Source: Dugong dugon
Lineage: Eukaryota; Chordata; Mammalia; Sirenia; Dugongidae
Reading direction: 5' to 3'
Assembly: GCA_030035585.1 (NCBI GenBank)
Contig: CM057469.1
Coordinates: 115,112,650-115,176,649 of the forward strand
DNA: 64,000 bases
Shown here: piece by piece, positions 1-11,309 of the stretch
Layout of the letters: every line of letters starts with the position of its first letter
Numbering within the stretch: the first letter of the stretch is position 1
Made by a program: the position numbers and the translations under genes
Notes under the pieces: generated by a model
The model's database searches: none
Told to the model about the DNA's origin: nothing
Seen by the model: only the letters and a program-made list of their open reading frames with translations

Positions 1-3000
1 CTCAATGCACCCATAAAGAGACGGAGAGTGGCAGAATGGATAAGAAAGCAGGATCCATCAATTTCCTGTCTACAAGAGACACACCTTAGAAACAAAGATG
101 TGAATTTATTAAAAATCAAAGGTTGGAAAAAATTATCTCAAGCTAACAACTATCAAAACAGAGCAGGAGTGGCAATTCTAATCTCAGATAAAATAGACTT
201 TAAAACAAAATCTACCATAAAAGACAAAGAAGGATACTATATAATGATTAAGGGGATGATCCATCATGAAGACATAACCATAATAAATATCTATGCACCC
301 AATGACAGGGCTCCAAAATACATAAAAAAAACTCTAACAGCACTGAAAAGAGAAATTGACAGTTCCACAATAATAGTAGGAGACTTCAACACACCACTCT
401 CAGTAAAGGACAGAACAACTAAAAAGAAACTCAGCAAAGATACAGAAGACCTAAAGGACACAATTAGCCAACTGGACCTCATAGACATATATAGAACAAT
501 CCATCCAACCGCTGCAAAGTACACATTCTTTTCCAGTGCACATGGAACGTTCTCCAGAATAGACCACATCTTAGGCCACAGAGCAATCCTCAACAAGATC
601 CAAAATGCTGAGATAATTCACAGTATCTTCTCTGACCACAATGCCATCAAGGTAGAAATTAACACTAGAAAGAGCAAGGAAAAAAAATCAAGCACATGGA
701 AACTGAATAATAATCTGCTTACACATCAATGGGTAATAGATGAAATCAGAGATGGAATTATAAAATTCCTAGAATCCAATGAAAATGAAAACACATCATA
801 CCAAAACCTTTGGGACACAGCAAAGGCAGTCCTCAGAGGACAATTTATAGCAATAGATGCACATATCAAAAAAGAAGAAAGGGACAAAATCAAAACATTA
901 ACTACAGAACTCAAACAAATAGAAAGAGAACAACAAAAAAAGCCTGCAACCACCGGAAGAAAGGAAATAGTAAGATCAGAGCAGAAATAAATGAAATAGA
1001 GAACAGAAAAACAATAGAAACAATCAACAAAACCAAAAGTTGGTTCTTTGAAAGAATCAACTAAATCGACAAACCACTGGCAAGACTGACAAAAAAAAAC
1101 AGCAGCGGGCACAAATAATCCAAATAAGAAATGAAATGGGGGACATTACAACAGACCCAACCGAAATAAAAAGGATTTTAACAGAATATTATGAAAAACT
1201 ATATTGCAACAAATTTGAAATCCTAGAGGAAATGGATAAATTTCTAGAAACATACAGCCTACCCAAACGACAACAAAGTGATATTGAAAATCTGAACAGA
1301 CCCATAACAAGAGAAGAGATTGAAAAGGTAATAAAAAAAACTCCCAACCAAAAAAAGCCCTGGCCCAGATGGCTTCACTGGAGAATTCTACAAAACATTT
1401 ACAGAAGAGCTCGTACCAGTTCTACTCAAGTTATTTCAGAGCATAGAAGAGGAAGCAACACTTCCAAATTCATTCTATGAAGCCAGCATAATGCTGATAC
1501 CAAAACCAGGAAAAGATGTCACAAAAAAGAGAATTAAAGACCAATATCTCTCATGAATATAGATGCAAAAATTCTGAGCAAAATTCTAGCCAATAGAATT
1601 CAGCATCATATCAAAAGAATAATACACCACAACCAAGTAAGATTCATACCAGGTATGCAAGGATGGTTCAAAACTAGAAAATCAATCAATGTAATCCACC
1701 ACATAAATAAAAGGAAAGAAAAGAATCACATGATCATCTCAATTGACACAGAAAAGGCATTTCACAAAGTCCAACACCCATTCCTGATAAAAACTCTCAA
1801 TCAAATAGGTATAGAAGGGAAATTTCTCAACATAATAAAGGGCATCTATGCAAAACCAACAGCCAACATCATTCTTAATGGAGAGAGGCTGAAAACATTC
1901 CCCTTGAAAACAGGAACAAGACAAGGATACCCTTTATCACCACTCCTATTTAACATTGTGCTGGAAGTTCTAGCTAGAGCAATAAGGCAAGAGAAAGAAA
2001 TAAAGGGCATCCAAATTGGTAAAGAAGAAGTTAAACTCTCCCTGTTTGCAGATGATATGATACTATACATAGAAAACCCTAAAGACTCCATGAGAAATCT
2101 ACTGGAACTAATAGAAAGATTCTGCAGAGTAGCAGGATACAAGATAAACATTCAAAAATCAGTTGGATTCCTATACACCAGTAAAGAGAATGATGAAAAG
2201 GAGATCAGGAAATCAATACCATTTTCAATAGCCCCTAAAAAGATAAAATGCTTAGGAATAAATCTGACCAGGAATGTAAAAGACCTATACAAAGAAAACT
2301 ACAAAACACTGCTGCATGAAACCCAAAGGGATCTACATAAATGGAAAAACATACCATGCTCATGGATAGGCAGACTCAAAATTGTGAAAATGGCAATTCT
2401 ACCTAAAGCAATTTACAAATACAATGCAATCCCGAAACAAATACCAACAACATTCTTCAAAGAGATGGAAAAACTAATTATTAACTTTATATGGAAAGGG
2501 AAGAAACCCCGAATAAGTAAAGCACTACTGAAGAAGAAGAATAAAGTTGGAGGACTCACACTACCTGACGTGAGATCCTAGTATACAGCTACAGTACTCA
2601 AAACAGCCTGGTACTGGTACAACAACAGAGACATTGACCAATGGAACAGAATTGAGAACCCAGATGTAAATCCATCCACCTACGGTCACCTGATCTTTGA
2701 CAAGGGCCCAAAATACATCAAATGGGGAAAAGACAGTCTTTTTAACAAATGGTGCTGGCAAAACTGGATATCCATTTGTAGGAAAATGAAACAGGACCCA
2801 TACCTCACACCATACACAAAAACTACTTCAAAATGGATCAAAGACCTGAATATAAAGCCTCAGACTATAAAATTCATAGAAGAAAAAATAGGACCAACAC
2901 TTCAGGCCTTAACACATGGCATTAACAGCATACAAACCATAAACATCAACACAAAAAACCCAACAGATAAACTAGATAATTGGGATCTTCTAAAAATCAA

Positions 3001-3772
3001 ACATCTATGCTCTTCAAAAGATTTCACCAGAAGAGTTAAAAGAGAACCTACAGACTCGGAAAAAATTTTTGGACAGTACAAGTCAGACAAAGGTCTAATC
3101 TCCATAATCTACAAGAAAATCCAACACCTCTACAACAAAAAGACAACCAATCCTATCAAAAAATGGGCAAAGGAAATGAACAGACACTTCACCAGGGAAG
3201 ACATTCAAATGGCCAACAGACACATGAGGAAATGCTCACGATCGCTAGCCATTAGAGAAATGCAAATTAAAACCACAATGAGATACCATCTCACCCCGGC
3301 ATTACTGGCACGAATCAAAAATACTGGAAATAACAAATGTTGGAGGGGCTGCGGGGAGATGTGAACTCTTATAAACTGCTGGTGGGAATGCAAAATGATA
3401 CAACCATTTTGGAAAATGATATGGTGCTTCCTCAGAAAGCTAGAAATAGACATACCATTCGATCCAGCAATCCCACTCCTAGGAATATATCCTAGAGAAA
3501 TAAGAGTCATCACTCGAATAGACATATGCACACCTATGTTCATGGCTGCATTGTTCACAATAGCAAAACGATGGAAACAACCTCGATGTCCATCAACAGA
3601 TGAATGGATACACAAACTATGGTACATACACACAATGGAGTACTATGCAACGAGAAAGAACAACAATGAATCTGTGAACCATCTCATAACATGGATGAAA
3701 CTGGAGGACGTTATGCTGAGTGAAATAAGTCAATCACAAAAGGACCAATATTTTATGAGACCTCTATTGTAA
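1..3772 (+). pseudogene. L1 #1 ORF2 (endonuclease-reverse transcriptase), broken
   Basis: ORF2 of L1 nicks target DNA and reverse transcribes the element RNA. The frame survives in pieces: 28-990 (apurinic endonuclease), 1136-1480, 1553-2581 (reverse transcriptase), 2786-3364 and 3395-3772 (C-terminal region). Visible endonuclease motifs are QETHL near residue 16 of the first piece, GDFN, RIDHIL and SDHN. The RT active site reads FADD at 2045-2056, preceded by GTRQG and SPLLFN. The cysteine-rich C-terminal motif has lost its His: the H seen as ILIHCWWEC in L1 #2 is Asn here, next to a stop at 3361. Frameshifts near 990 and 1370 and stops near 2580 and 3361 make it non-functional. Confidence 0.95.
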
Positions 3773-4805
3773 AAACCCATGAAAAAATTCACATGCAAAA
3801 TGTAACAATCCTTGTTGGTTACCAGGAATGGGAGGGGAGGTGGGGGAAATACTAAATAGTTAATAGATAAGTGGTAACTTGGGTGAGAGGTGAGATAGTA
3901 CACAGTACAGGGGAAACTAACACAACCTGCACAAGGAAAGGTCATGGAGGCCCTATAGACACATCCAAACCCCCCGAGGGACTGAGTTGTTAGACAGAGG
4001 GCTCTGGGGACCATGGTCTCAGGGAACATGTAGCTCAATTGGCATGAGACTACTCATATAGATAATGCTCTACATTCTACCTTGGTGAGTAGTGTCTAGG
4101 GTCTTAAAAGCCTATGAGCGGCCATCTAAGATACTCCACTGATCTCATCCCTTCGGGAACAAGGGAGAACGAAGAGAACAGGATACAAGGAAAAGATTAG
4201 TCCAAAGGACTAATTGTCCACAGCTACCAAGGCCTCTACCGGACTGAGTCCAGTACAGCTAGATGTTGCCCGGCTACCACCACTGACTGCTCTGAACAGG
4301 ATCACAGCATAGGGTTCTGGACAGAGCTGGACAAGGATGTAGAGCATAATCTTAACTCCCCCCCCCAAAAAAAAAAAATACCAGATTTATTGGCCTAAAG
4401 AATACTGGAGAAACCTCAAGAGTGTGGCCCCCAGACACCCTTTCAGCTCAGAGGTGAAGTTACCTTCAAGGTTCGATGTTAAGCCTGGGAGTGGACAGCC
4501 CAGTGAAACTAAATGGGACTAACGAGGTACAGGAGTCTGGTGACAAGGGCCAGAAGGCAGAGGGGGAGTAGGAAACTGATGATAAGGAACACAAATTGAA
4601 TAAGGACACTGTTGATGTATTGTGAGATTTTTGACCACTGCTATAGGGCAACGTATGTAGTAACTATTAAATGGGAGGCTGTTTTGTCCTGTAAGCCTTC
4701 ATCTTGGGCGAGAATGGCAGCACAATTGGAAGAGCATAGTCAATATCACTTAAATGTGTAAGTAAAAAGTTTTGAAATGGTGTTAAAATAAAATAAAATA
4801 AAAAA
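1..4805 (+). mobile_element. L1 #1, LINE-1 retrotransposon (left end cut by window)
   Basis: This is the ORF2 and 3'UTR part of a LINE-1 of the afrotherian type seen four more times in this window. The sequence opens a few bases before ORF2, so ORF1 and the 5'UTR, if present, lie outside. The 3'UTR runs from about 3773 and ends in an A-rich tail of AAATAA units at 4787-4809. It closely matches the reverse complement of 43421-44590 in L1 #4. Two further L1 3' ends follow directly in the same direction. No TSD can be tested because the 5' end is missing. Identification as L1 is secure from the ORF2 motifs; the subfamily name is not assigned. Confidence 0.95.
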
Positions 4806-5275
4806 TAAAACAAATGAGACTAATGAGGTACAGTAGTCCAGTGACAAGGGCCAGAAGACAGAAGGGGACAAGGAAGTCCCCTGGTGATAGGGAACACAAG
4901 GTGGAGTAAGGATATTCTTGATGTGCTGTGAGATTGTTAACCATTGTCATAGGGCAACATGTGTAGTAACTGTTAAATGAAAAACTATTTTGTTCTGTAA
5001 GCCTTCATCTTAATAGAGAATAATAGCACAGTTGGAAGAGCGTAGTCAATGTCACTGAACTGTGAATGTAGAAATTTTTGAAACAGTGTATCTTTGGCTA
5101 TCTGTATTTTCATCAAAAAAAAAAAAAAAGGTTGAGAATTTAGAGGCTTAATATGTTGTAGGGTTGTTAACCAATGTCATAGAACAACATGTGTACTACT
5201 ATTTCATGAGAAACTATTTGCTCTGTAAGCTTTCACCTGAAGTACAATAAAATATATATATATATATAAAAAAGG
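4806..5275 (+). mobile_element. second L1 3' end, 5'-truncated, in tandem with L1 #1
   Basis: The segment restarts inside the L1 3'UTR: the motif around 4815-4850 repeats that around 4514-4550. It runs through two terminal units, at about 4929-5015 and 5161-5250, separated by an A tract at 5116-5130, and ends with AATAAAAT and a TA-rich tail. It is either a truncated L1 inserted in the tail of L1 #1 or a duplication within the 3'UTR. I see no clear TSD. Confidence 0.8.
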
Positions 5276-5998
5276 ACCATGTATTCTTGGGGAACATCTA
5301 GCTCAATTGGCATAACACCGTTTATAAAGAAAATGTTCTACATTCTAGCTTGGTGAGTAGTATCTGGGGTCGTAAAAGCCTATGAGCAGCCATCTAAGAT
5401 ACTCCACTGGTCTCACCCCTTCTGGAGCAAGGGAGAATGAAGAAAACAAGGTAAAAGGGAAAGATTAGTCCAAAGGACTAATGGACCACAATACCATGGC
5501 CTCCACCAGACTGAGTCCAGTACAACTAGACGGTGCCCGGCTACCACCACTGACTGCTCTGACAGGGATCAAAATAGAGGGTCCTGGACAGAGCTGGATA
5601 AAAATGTAGAACAAAATTCTAACTCACAAAAAAAAACCAGATTTACTGGTCTAACAGAGACTGGAGAAACCCCAAGAGTATGGCCCCTGGACACCCTTTT
5701 AGCTCAGTAATGAAGTCACTCCTGAGATTCACCCTTCAGCCAAAGATTAGACAGCCCCATAAAACAAAATGAGACTAATGGGGCACAACAGTCCAGTGAC
5801 AAGGACTAGAAGGCAGGAGGGGACAGGAAAGCTGGTAATAGGGAGCCCAAGTTCGAGAAGGGACAGTGTTGATATGTCGTGGGGTTGTTCACCATTGTCA
5901 TAAAACAATATGTGTACTAACTGTTCAATCAGAAGCTATTTGTTCCATAAACCTTCATCTAAAGTATAATAAAAAAAGAAAAAAGAAAAAAAAAATGA
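5276..5998 (+). mobile_element. third L1 3' end, 5'-truncated, in tandem
   Basis: It restarts further upstream in the 3'UTR than the previous unit: 5276-5330 repeats the motif around 4009-4070. It ends with a single terminal unit (5882-5970), an AATAAA signal and an A-rich tail to 5996. It has one terminal unit rather than two, so it belongs to a different L1 3'UTR form from the preceding segment. Confidence 0.8.
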
Positions 5999-8900
5999 GT
6001 TTCCCTTTTTATTTTAATTTCCCTTGATTTTCTTGTTGTCTTGAATCTTTCCACATATTGAGGCAATGGCATTTGATGCTTCAGGGGAAAAAAGAACAGC
6101 TTAAATTAAAGAAGCCTGTTGATGTGTGTAGTAGATTTTCCTTCATTTTAGGTCAACAGTCTGAAATAGAAATTATTTTTATTTGCCAGAGATAGTACTT
6201 CAAAAAAAAAGATTTCCTTTAAATGTTTAGGAGTAAACCTGCTATGGTGGGCTGAAGACTGAAACTTGGAGACAGAGTTAAAGAAGAAAAGAGAGTTTGA
6301 TAGAATTGTCTAACTGAAGCCGTTGAGAGAAACTGCAGACTACTTCCATTCCAGAGTGAAATTTCTCAGTGATAAAACAAAACACAAGCAACAGCAAAAA
6401 CAAAAGTAAAAACAAACAGAAAACAAACGCTTCAGCTAAGATTGAAGACACTGAGGGCTAAAAGGATTTCATTCCATTTTCTACTTCAAATTCTAGGAAG
6501 GGGCAGCATCCCTAAGAATCACCAACTATTATAGTGTATATAGGATCATGGTGGGCAGGTACATTCAGGGAGGACACAGTATATCCAGCCCCACTACCAC
6601 TCCAATCCAAAATCTTATTCAGGAGGGTTTGGAGGAGATCTAGACAATTCACAGAAGTTCATTAAAAATTAAGAGTGGCATACAGAGTGAGGTGGCCCCA
6701 CTGTAGAGACTGCCAACAAATCACCCAAAGTTGTGAGTTATACATAACTCAGTAGATAACTGCAAAGTTAGAACCTGCAGTTTTGTCTCAGATGATTAGG
6801 GGCACCAGTAAATGTAAGAATGAGATTTTATTCAGACATTAGCTCTTGTTGGGAGGAATCATTGCACACCGCCATGTCAAATCACGGGTATCAGTTAATG
6901 CAGAGGAAAGCAGAGGTCAACAGTCCCAGGTAAATAGATTATGGATAGCTCAGTGGAAGCCAGGAAGACCTGGGAACAGCAATAAGAGTGTGCATTTTTG
7001 CCCCATGGTCTTGACAGTATGTAAATTCACCCCTATAACAGAAATAATCTCTGAGTGGAGGACATGGGGAGAGGATCTAAGAGGGTGTAAATACTATTCT
7101 AAGAAAATATTCTTACTTTTTTATTGTGAAATAAAACACACATATAGAAGAATACATAAACTTATATGTGGTTGCAAAATTATAACTTTCAAGTATATGT
7201 TAATATTTTAAACAGGGTGTGAGACTCCAAGTACATTTCTAAAGGGAAGCAGGAACCCAGAAAGCTAAGTGCCACACTGAAGACATTTTTGCTGTAAGGC
7301 ATTCGCCAATTTTGTCAGAATTAACTTTGTTTTTGTCACCCCATGAGGGCATAGAGTCAGAAACAATAACCAGCACAATATCAAGAGAGCAAATTGAAAC
7401 AGGAGACATTTGATGTCAAGATGAGTCCTTGTCTGGCTACACCTGTAGGGTGAGACCACCCTTCTTACTCTTCTCTACCAAGTTGCATTGGCTCTAAGCA
7501 GAAAAGGAAAAAAAAACATTTTTTAGAAGCTGTAACTACAAGCAAATGATGTGTCATTTATATTTTAAAGCCCAATATGCATTAGTGTTATTGTTTTATT
7601 CACTCAATGATTGACATCTTGGTTTTTGGATGTTTTATAAAGACTTTAAAATATTTTATGTAGACTGTTTTAGACTTAAAGATAATTTTACCAGCAAAAT
7701 GCAAAATTGTACTTTCCACAACTGAAAAATATGAGTTCAGTTATAGAGAACTAAAGTACTTACATTTCTGTACATCAAATTTTAAATGTTGATTTTAAAC
7801 CTTCTACCTAGTTAACAATACCAGGCAAAAAATGGCCAAATACTTCCTTCTTCAGAAGAGAAAGGCACTTTCTAAAAGGCTTATGGTTTTCTTCCCCTCT
7901 TTCTTTCTTCTTTTTTTTTTTTTTTTTTTTTTTGGTGTATTTTCTTGAAATGTCACTGCTAAACTTATTTGTCTGATCCTCATTTAGATATACTTCCTTT
8001 GGTAACCAACATCCCTCTTGAGAAAAAAGTTTTTTAATTATGTAAATAATATCAAATTGGCCACAGGTGTTACAAGTGATTTTTCCCTAGGTCACTGGGT
8101 ATAACAGACATCACTAAGGGACCACTCCTGATCCTCCTGTTCACACTCATCTCTTGCTCTAGGCACTGCTATATTCATCAGCTGTCTGTCTAGGGGTGGA
8201 TTAACAAGTAAGCGTGGTATACACCGGCTTATTTTTACTATGGTGGGAAATTTCACATGGATTTCACCACATCTTTGATGTGGTGGTGGACAGGTGAAGT
8301 TGTGCACTTGCAGATTGGTGGGAAGTCACAAACGGGCCCTTGAGTACCTTGCTTGTTGGGTAATCCAGCCCTATCTGTGACCTCCTACAAACTTTGCATC
8401 AATGCCCTTGATCTTGCCTTTACTGTAACCTGGTTTCCTGCTTCCTATTTCATGCTCTGGGGCTTCTTTGTTGATTCTGAAGCTGAATCCTTACAGGATT
8501 TCCACTTACCCAGTGGAGTGAACCTCTGACCAACAGGAGAAAGAGGTCAGTGGATAAATTTTTCTCTTTCTCCTCTCCTTTCCTGTAGACCTTTTTTTTG
8601 GTCTACTGATTTTTATGGAGCTTCCTGGAGGAAAGTGTCATAAGACCCAGCCAACAACTGTACTTGGCAGCATTCTGCTTATTAAGACTTTCTCAAGGTG
8701 CCTCTCATACCTTCCTTGACTCCCTTTTTTATCCCTGGCTCCTTATCCCTGGATTGAATTGCCTAGTAGAGAGCCAATAAACATAAACTGTTGCTTCACC
8801 ATATGGGAAATCCAGGATAACACAGGGCTCAGTCTGAAATCACGGTTCAGATAAGTATTGCAAGCCTTTCTGTGCCTCCTTCTCATCTGTGTTTTTCCTC

Positions 8901-9076
8901 CAACTAAGGATGAGGAAGAGAAAATTTTAAAGGTGTAACACAATTGGCTTCTTACTCCCTTTCTTGCAAGGTAGTAGGATAATTTTCCTAATTTACTGCC
9001 CCCACCTCCAAATACAGGAGGTGCATTTTCATTGCTATTCTACCTTTGGCTCTTGGCCCACCTTGTAGAAAGGTGG
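5999..9076. other. no gene seen; AT-rich single-copy or very old repeat DNA
   Basis: I find no exon-like frame, RNA gene or confidently nameable repeat in these 3.1 kb. A 23-base T tract lies at 7911-7933 and could be the tail of a minus-strand retroposed fragment. Short frames here (6846-7211 and 7265-7459) show no recognisable domain. Confidence 0.6.
7911..7933. repeat. poly(T) tract
   Basis: An uninterrupted run of T preceded by a pyrimidine-rich stretch. It may be the A tail of an old minus-strand insertion, but no element body is recognised next to it. Confidence 0.8.
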
Positions 9077-9584
9077 TGTCATGGATTGAATTTTGTCCCC
9101 CAAAAATATCTGTCAACATGGCTGGTTCATGATTCCCAGTATTGTATGATTGTGTATCATTTTGTAATCTGGTGTGATTTCCTTATGTGTTGTAAACTCT
9201 ATCACTATGATGTAATAAAATGGATTAGAGGTAGTTATACTGATCAGGTCTACAAGATTAGATAGTGTCTTAAGCAAATCTCTTTTGAGATATAAAAGAG
9301 AGAAACAAGCAGAAACACATGGGGAAACTCATACCACCATGAAAGCAGCGCCAGGAGCAGAGCACACCCTTTGGACATGAGGTTCCTGTGCAGAGAAATT
9401 CCCAGACCAAGGGAAGATTGATGACACAGACCTTCCTCCAGAGCCAATGGAGAAAGCATTCCCCTGGAGCTGATTCCCTGAATTTGAACTTGTAGCCTAC
9501 TAGACTGTGAGAGAATAAACTTCTGTTTGTTAAAGCCATCCACTTGTGGTATTTCTGTTATAGCAGCACTAGATGACTAAGACA
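9077..9584 (+). mobile_element. LTR-A copy 1, MaLR-like solo LTR
   Basis: The 508-bp unit starts TGTCATGGATTGAATT and ends CTAGATGACTAAGACA, the TG...CA form of an LTR. It resembles ERVL-MaLR LTRs in both ends. A TATA-type box (TATAAAAG, 9291-9298) and a polyadenylation signal (AATAAA, 9514-9519) lie 223 bases apart, as expected for an LTR promoter and terminator. No internal retroviral region is attached, so it is solo. The flanking pentamers (GGTGG and GATGA) do not form a convincing TSD. Six more copies occur in the window. Confidence 0.85.
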
Positions 9585-10182
9585 GATGAATCTCGGCTAC
9601 ATGTTAAAGTGAAAGATGAAACAGGTAAGGATGTAAGGATCAATGCTTATCACAAACACTCTAATGCTATCTGTTGTCATCTTACTTTTTGGCACCCTTC
9701 CTCCTTCAAACACACCAGTAGCAGGCACTTGCATCATCTTAAGGTTTGTCTTTCTTTTTTTTACGTCTTAAGTAGTCCTCCAAAGATCCTGTATACAGTA
9801 ATATCCTTAATTTTTAGCAGGGATATAACTTAGCATGATAAACATAGTTATATATTAAGTTAAATGGTTTTAATATTTAAATATTTATTAAATAATTTAA
9901 ATAAATTAAGTGATCTAAATATTTAATTATAACACATTTCTGAGGTGAGTGTTGCTATTCTCATTATACACAGGAGGATGATGAGAATCATGGAGGCTCA
10001 CCATCCTGCTCAATTACTAGATGCTTATTGCATTACAGGTTTTTAAGGGTCAGAACCAGGTATCAAATCCTGATGTCCTCTCAATAATTTCACTCTTCAT
10101 GAGTTGGATCAGTCATAACCAGTTATGAATCAGAATCTTTCATCAGCATACAACATAAGTAAAGGTAGCTTAAATCTAAAAA
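9585..10182. other. no gene; possible MIR relic
   Basis: An AT-rich spacer. Around 9940-10085 the sequence resembles the conserved core of a MIR SINE in minus orientation, but it is degraded. Nothing else is recognised. Confidence 0.4.
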
Positions 10183-10196
10183 GATTAATAACAGAA
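10183..10196. repeat. left target-site duplication of L1 #2
   Basis: GATTAATAACAGAA here corresponds to GATTAATAAAGAA at 18380-18392 with a single-base gap. The pair brackets L1 #2. Confidence 0.75.
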
Positions 10197-10860
10197 GGGA
10201 AGGGCCAAGACGGCAGAGTAGTCAGATGCTTCTGGTGGACACTTTTACAACAAAGACCCGAAAAAAATGTGTATGTATTATATACGGCAATCTAGGAGCC
10301 CTGAACATCAAAGGCAAAGTTGAGGAACCGGACTGAGTGGCAGGGGGAGGGAGAGATGGTTTCGAAGCAGTGAGGAGTTGCCAGAACCGACCTGGTGACA
10401 GACTGAGCCCTTCAAGCCTGATCAGCTCATGGGTGAGCAGTGAGGCAAGCAAACAGTGGTACTCGGGGGGGGTGCATTATGCACCAGAGGAGACCCAGTG
10501 GCAGAGAGTCTACTTGGCCACCCAGGAACAGTGAGAAGCAGCCCTTGACAAAAGATAAGTACTTGGGTCCAGGCTACCACATGGATCAAAAACACCCCCC
10601 TTAGGGAAAATCCTCTCTCCCATTTACTTCCCTGCTACCTGCTCTGCATTGGGTCCCGGACCGGCTTCAGCAACTGCCAAGCCCCCTGGGCCAGAAGTAG
10701 GATACGCCACATGCCCTGAGCCATTCTCCCAGCCTTGAAGAGTAAAGAAATTAACAAAAAGGGGAAAAAAATAAACTGCCGACTCCCCTAAGCCAGGAAC
10801 TCAGGGTAGGTACAGCTCCTTTGCCTAGGCACAGGCATAAGGGATCCATGGACTTTCAGT
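10197..10860 (+). promoter_or_regulatory. L1 #2 5'UTR (promoter region)
   Basis: A GC-richer leader typical of an L1 internal promoter, starting at the TSD boundary. It contains a G7 run at 10465-10472 and no recognisable protein. It differs in sequence from the 5'UTR of L1 #4 and L1 #6, so it is a separate 5'UTR type. Confidence 0.65.
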
Positions 10861-11309
10861 GAATGAATGTATGAATAACATCAGATAAATTCCCAAGACT
10901 AGAACACAAGATAGAGCAACCAGATATCAACCCAGATAGGGAAGTCACAAAAATAAACCAAAGTTAAAACACTGAAAATAGGGAAACAGACATCAATGTG
11001 TAAAAGATGGCAACATTAAAACAAAAAAGAGGGACTTAAAAAATGTAGACATAGATTTTTCATATGGACAGGAAATCAAGGGGATATAAAGAAATAAAAG
11101 ACTGGTACAAACTTAGAAAAATAGGGATAAATATTAAGGGTAACCACAAAGGAAACTAACAATCCTACAAGTCAAAATAAAAAACTAGAAAAATATAAAG
11201 ACTCAGCAAATACAAAATCAAAAACAATGAAAAAGATGAAAAGAAAATACATAAATAAAATTAAGTGGAACAAAGAAATTGTGAACAACAGACACAAAAA
11301 CATGGAAAT

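Noticed and set aside
7265..7459. 64-codon minus-strand frame with a hydrophobic stretch
   Set aside because: Isolated short frame in AT-rich DNA without homology that I recognise; expected by chance.
9072..9589. TSD for LTR-A copy 1
   Set aside because: The flanking pentamers GGTGG and GATGA agree at too few positions to claim a duplication.
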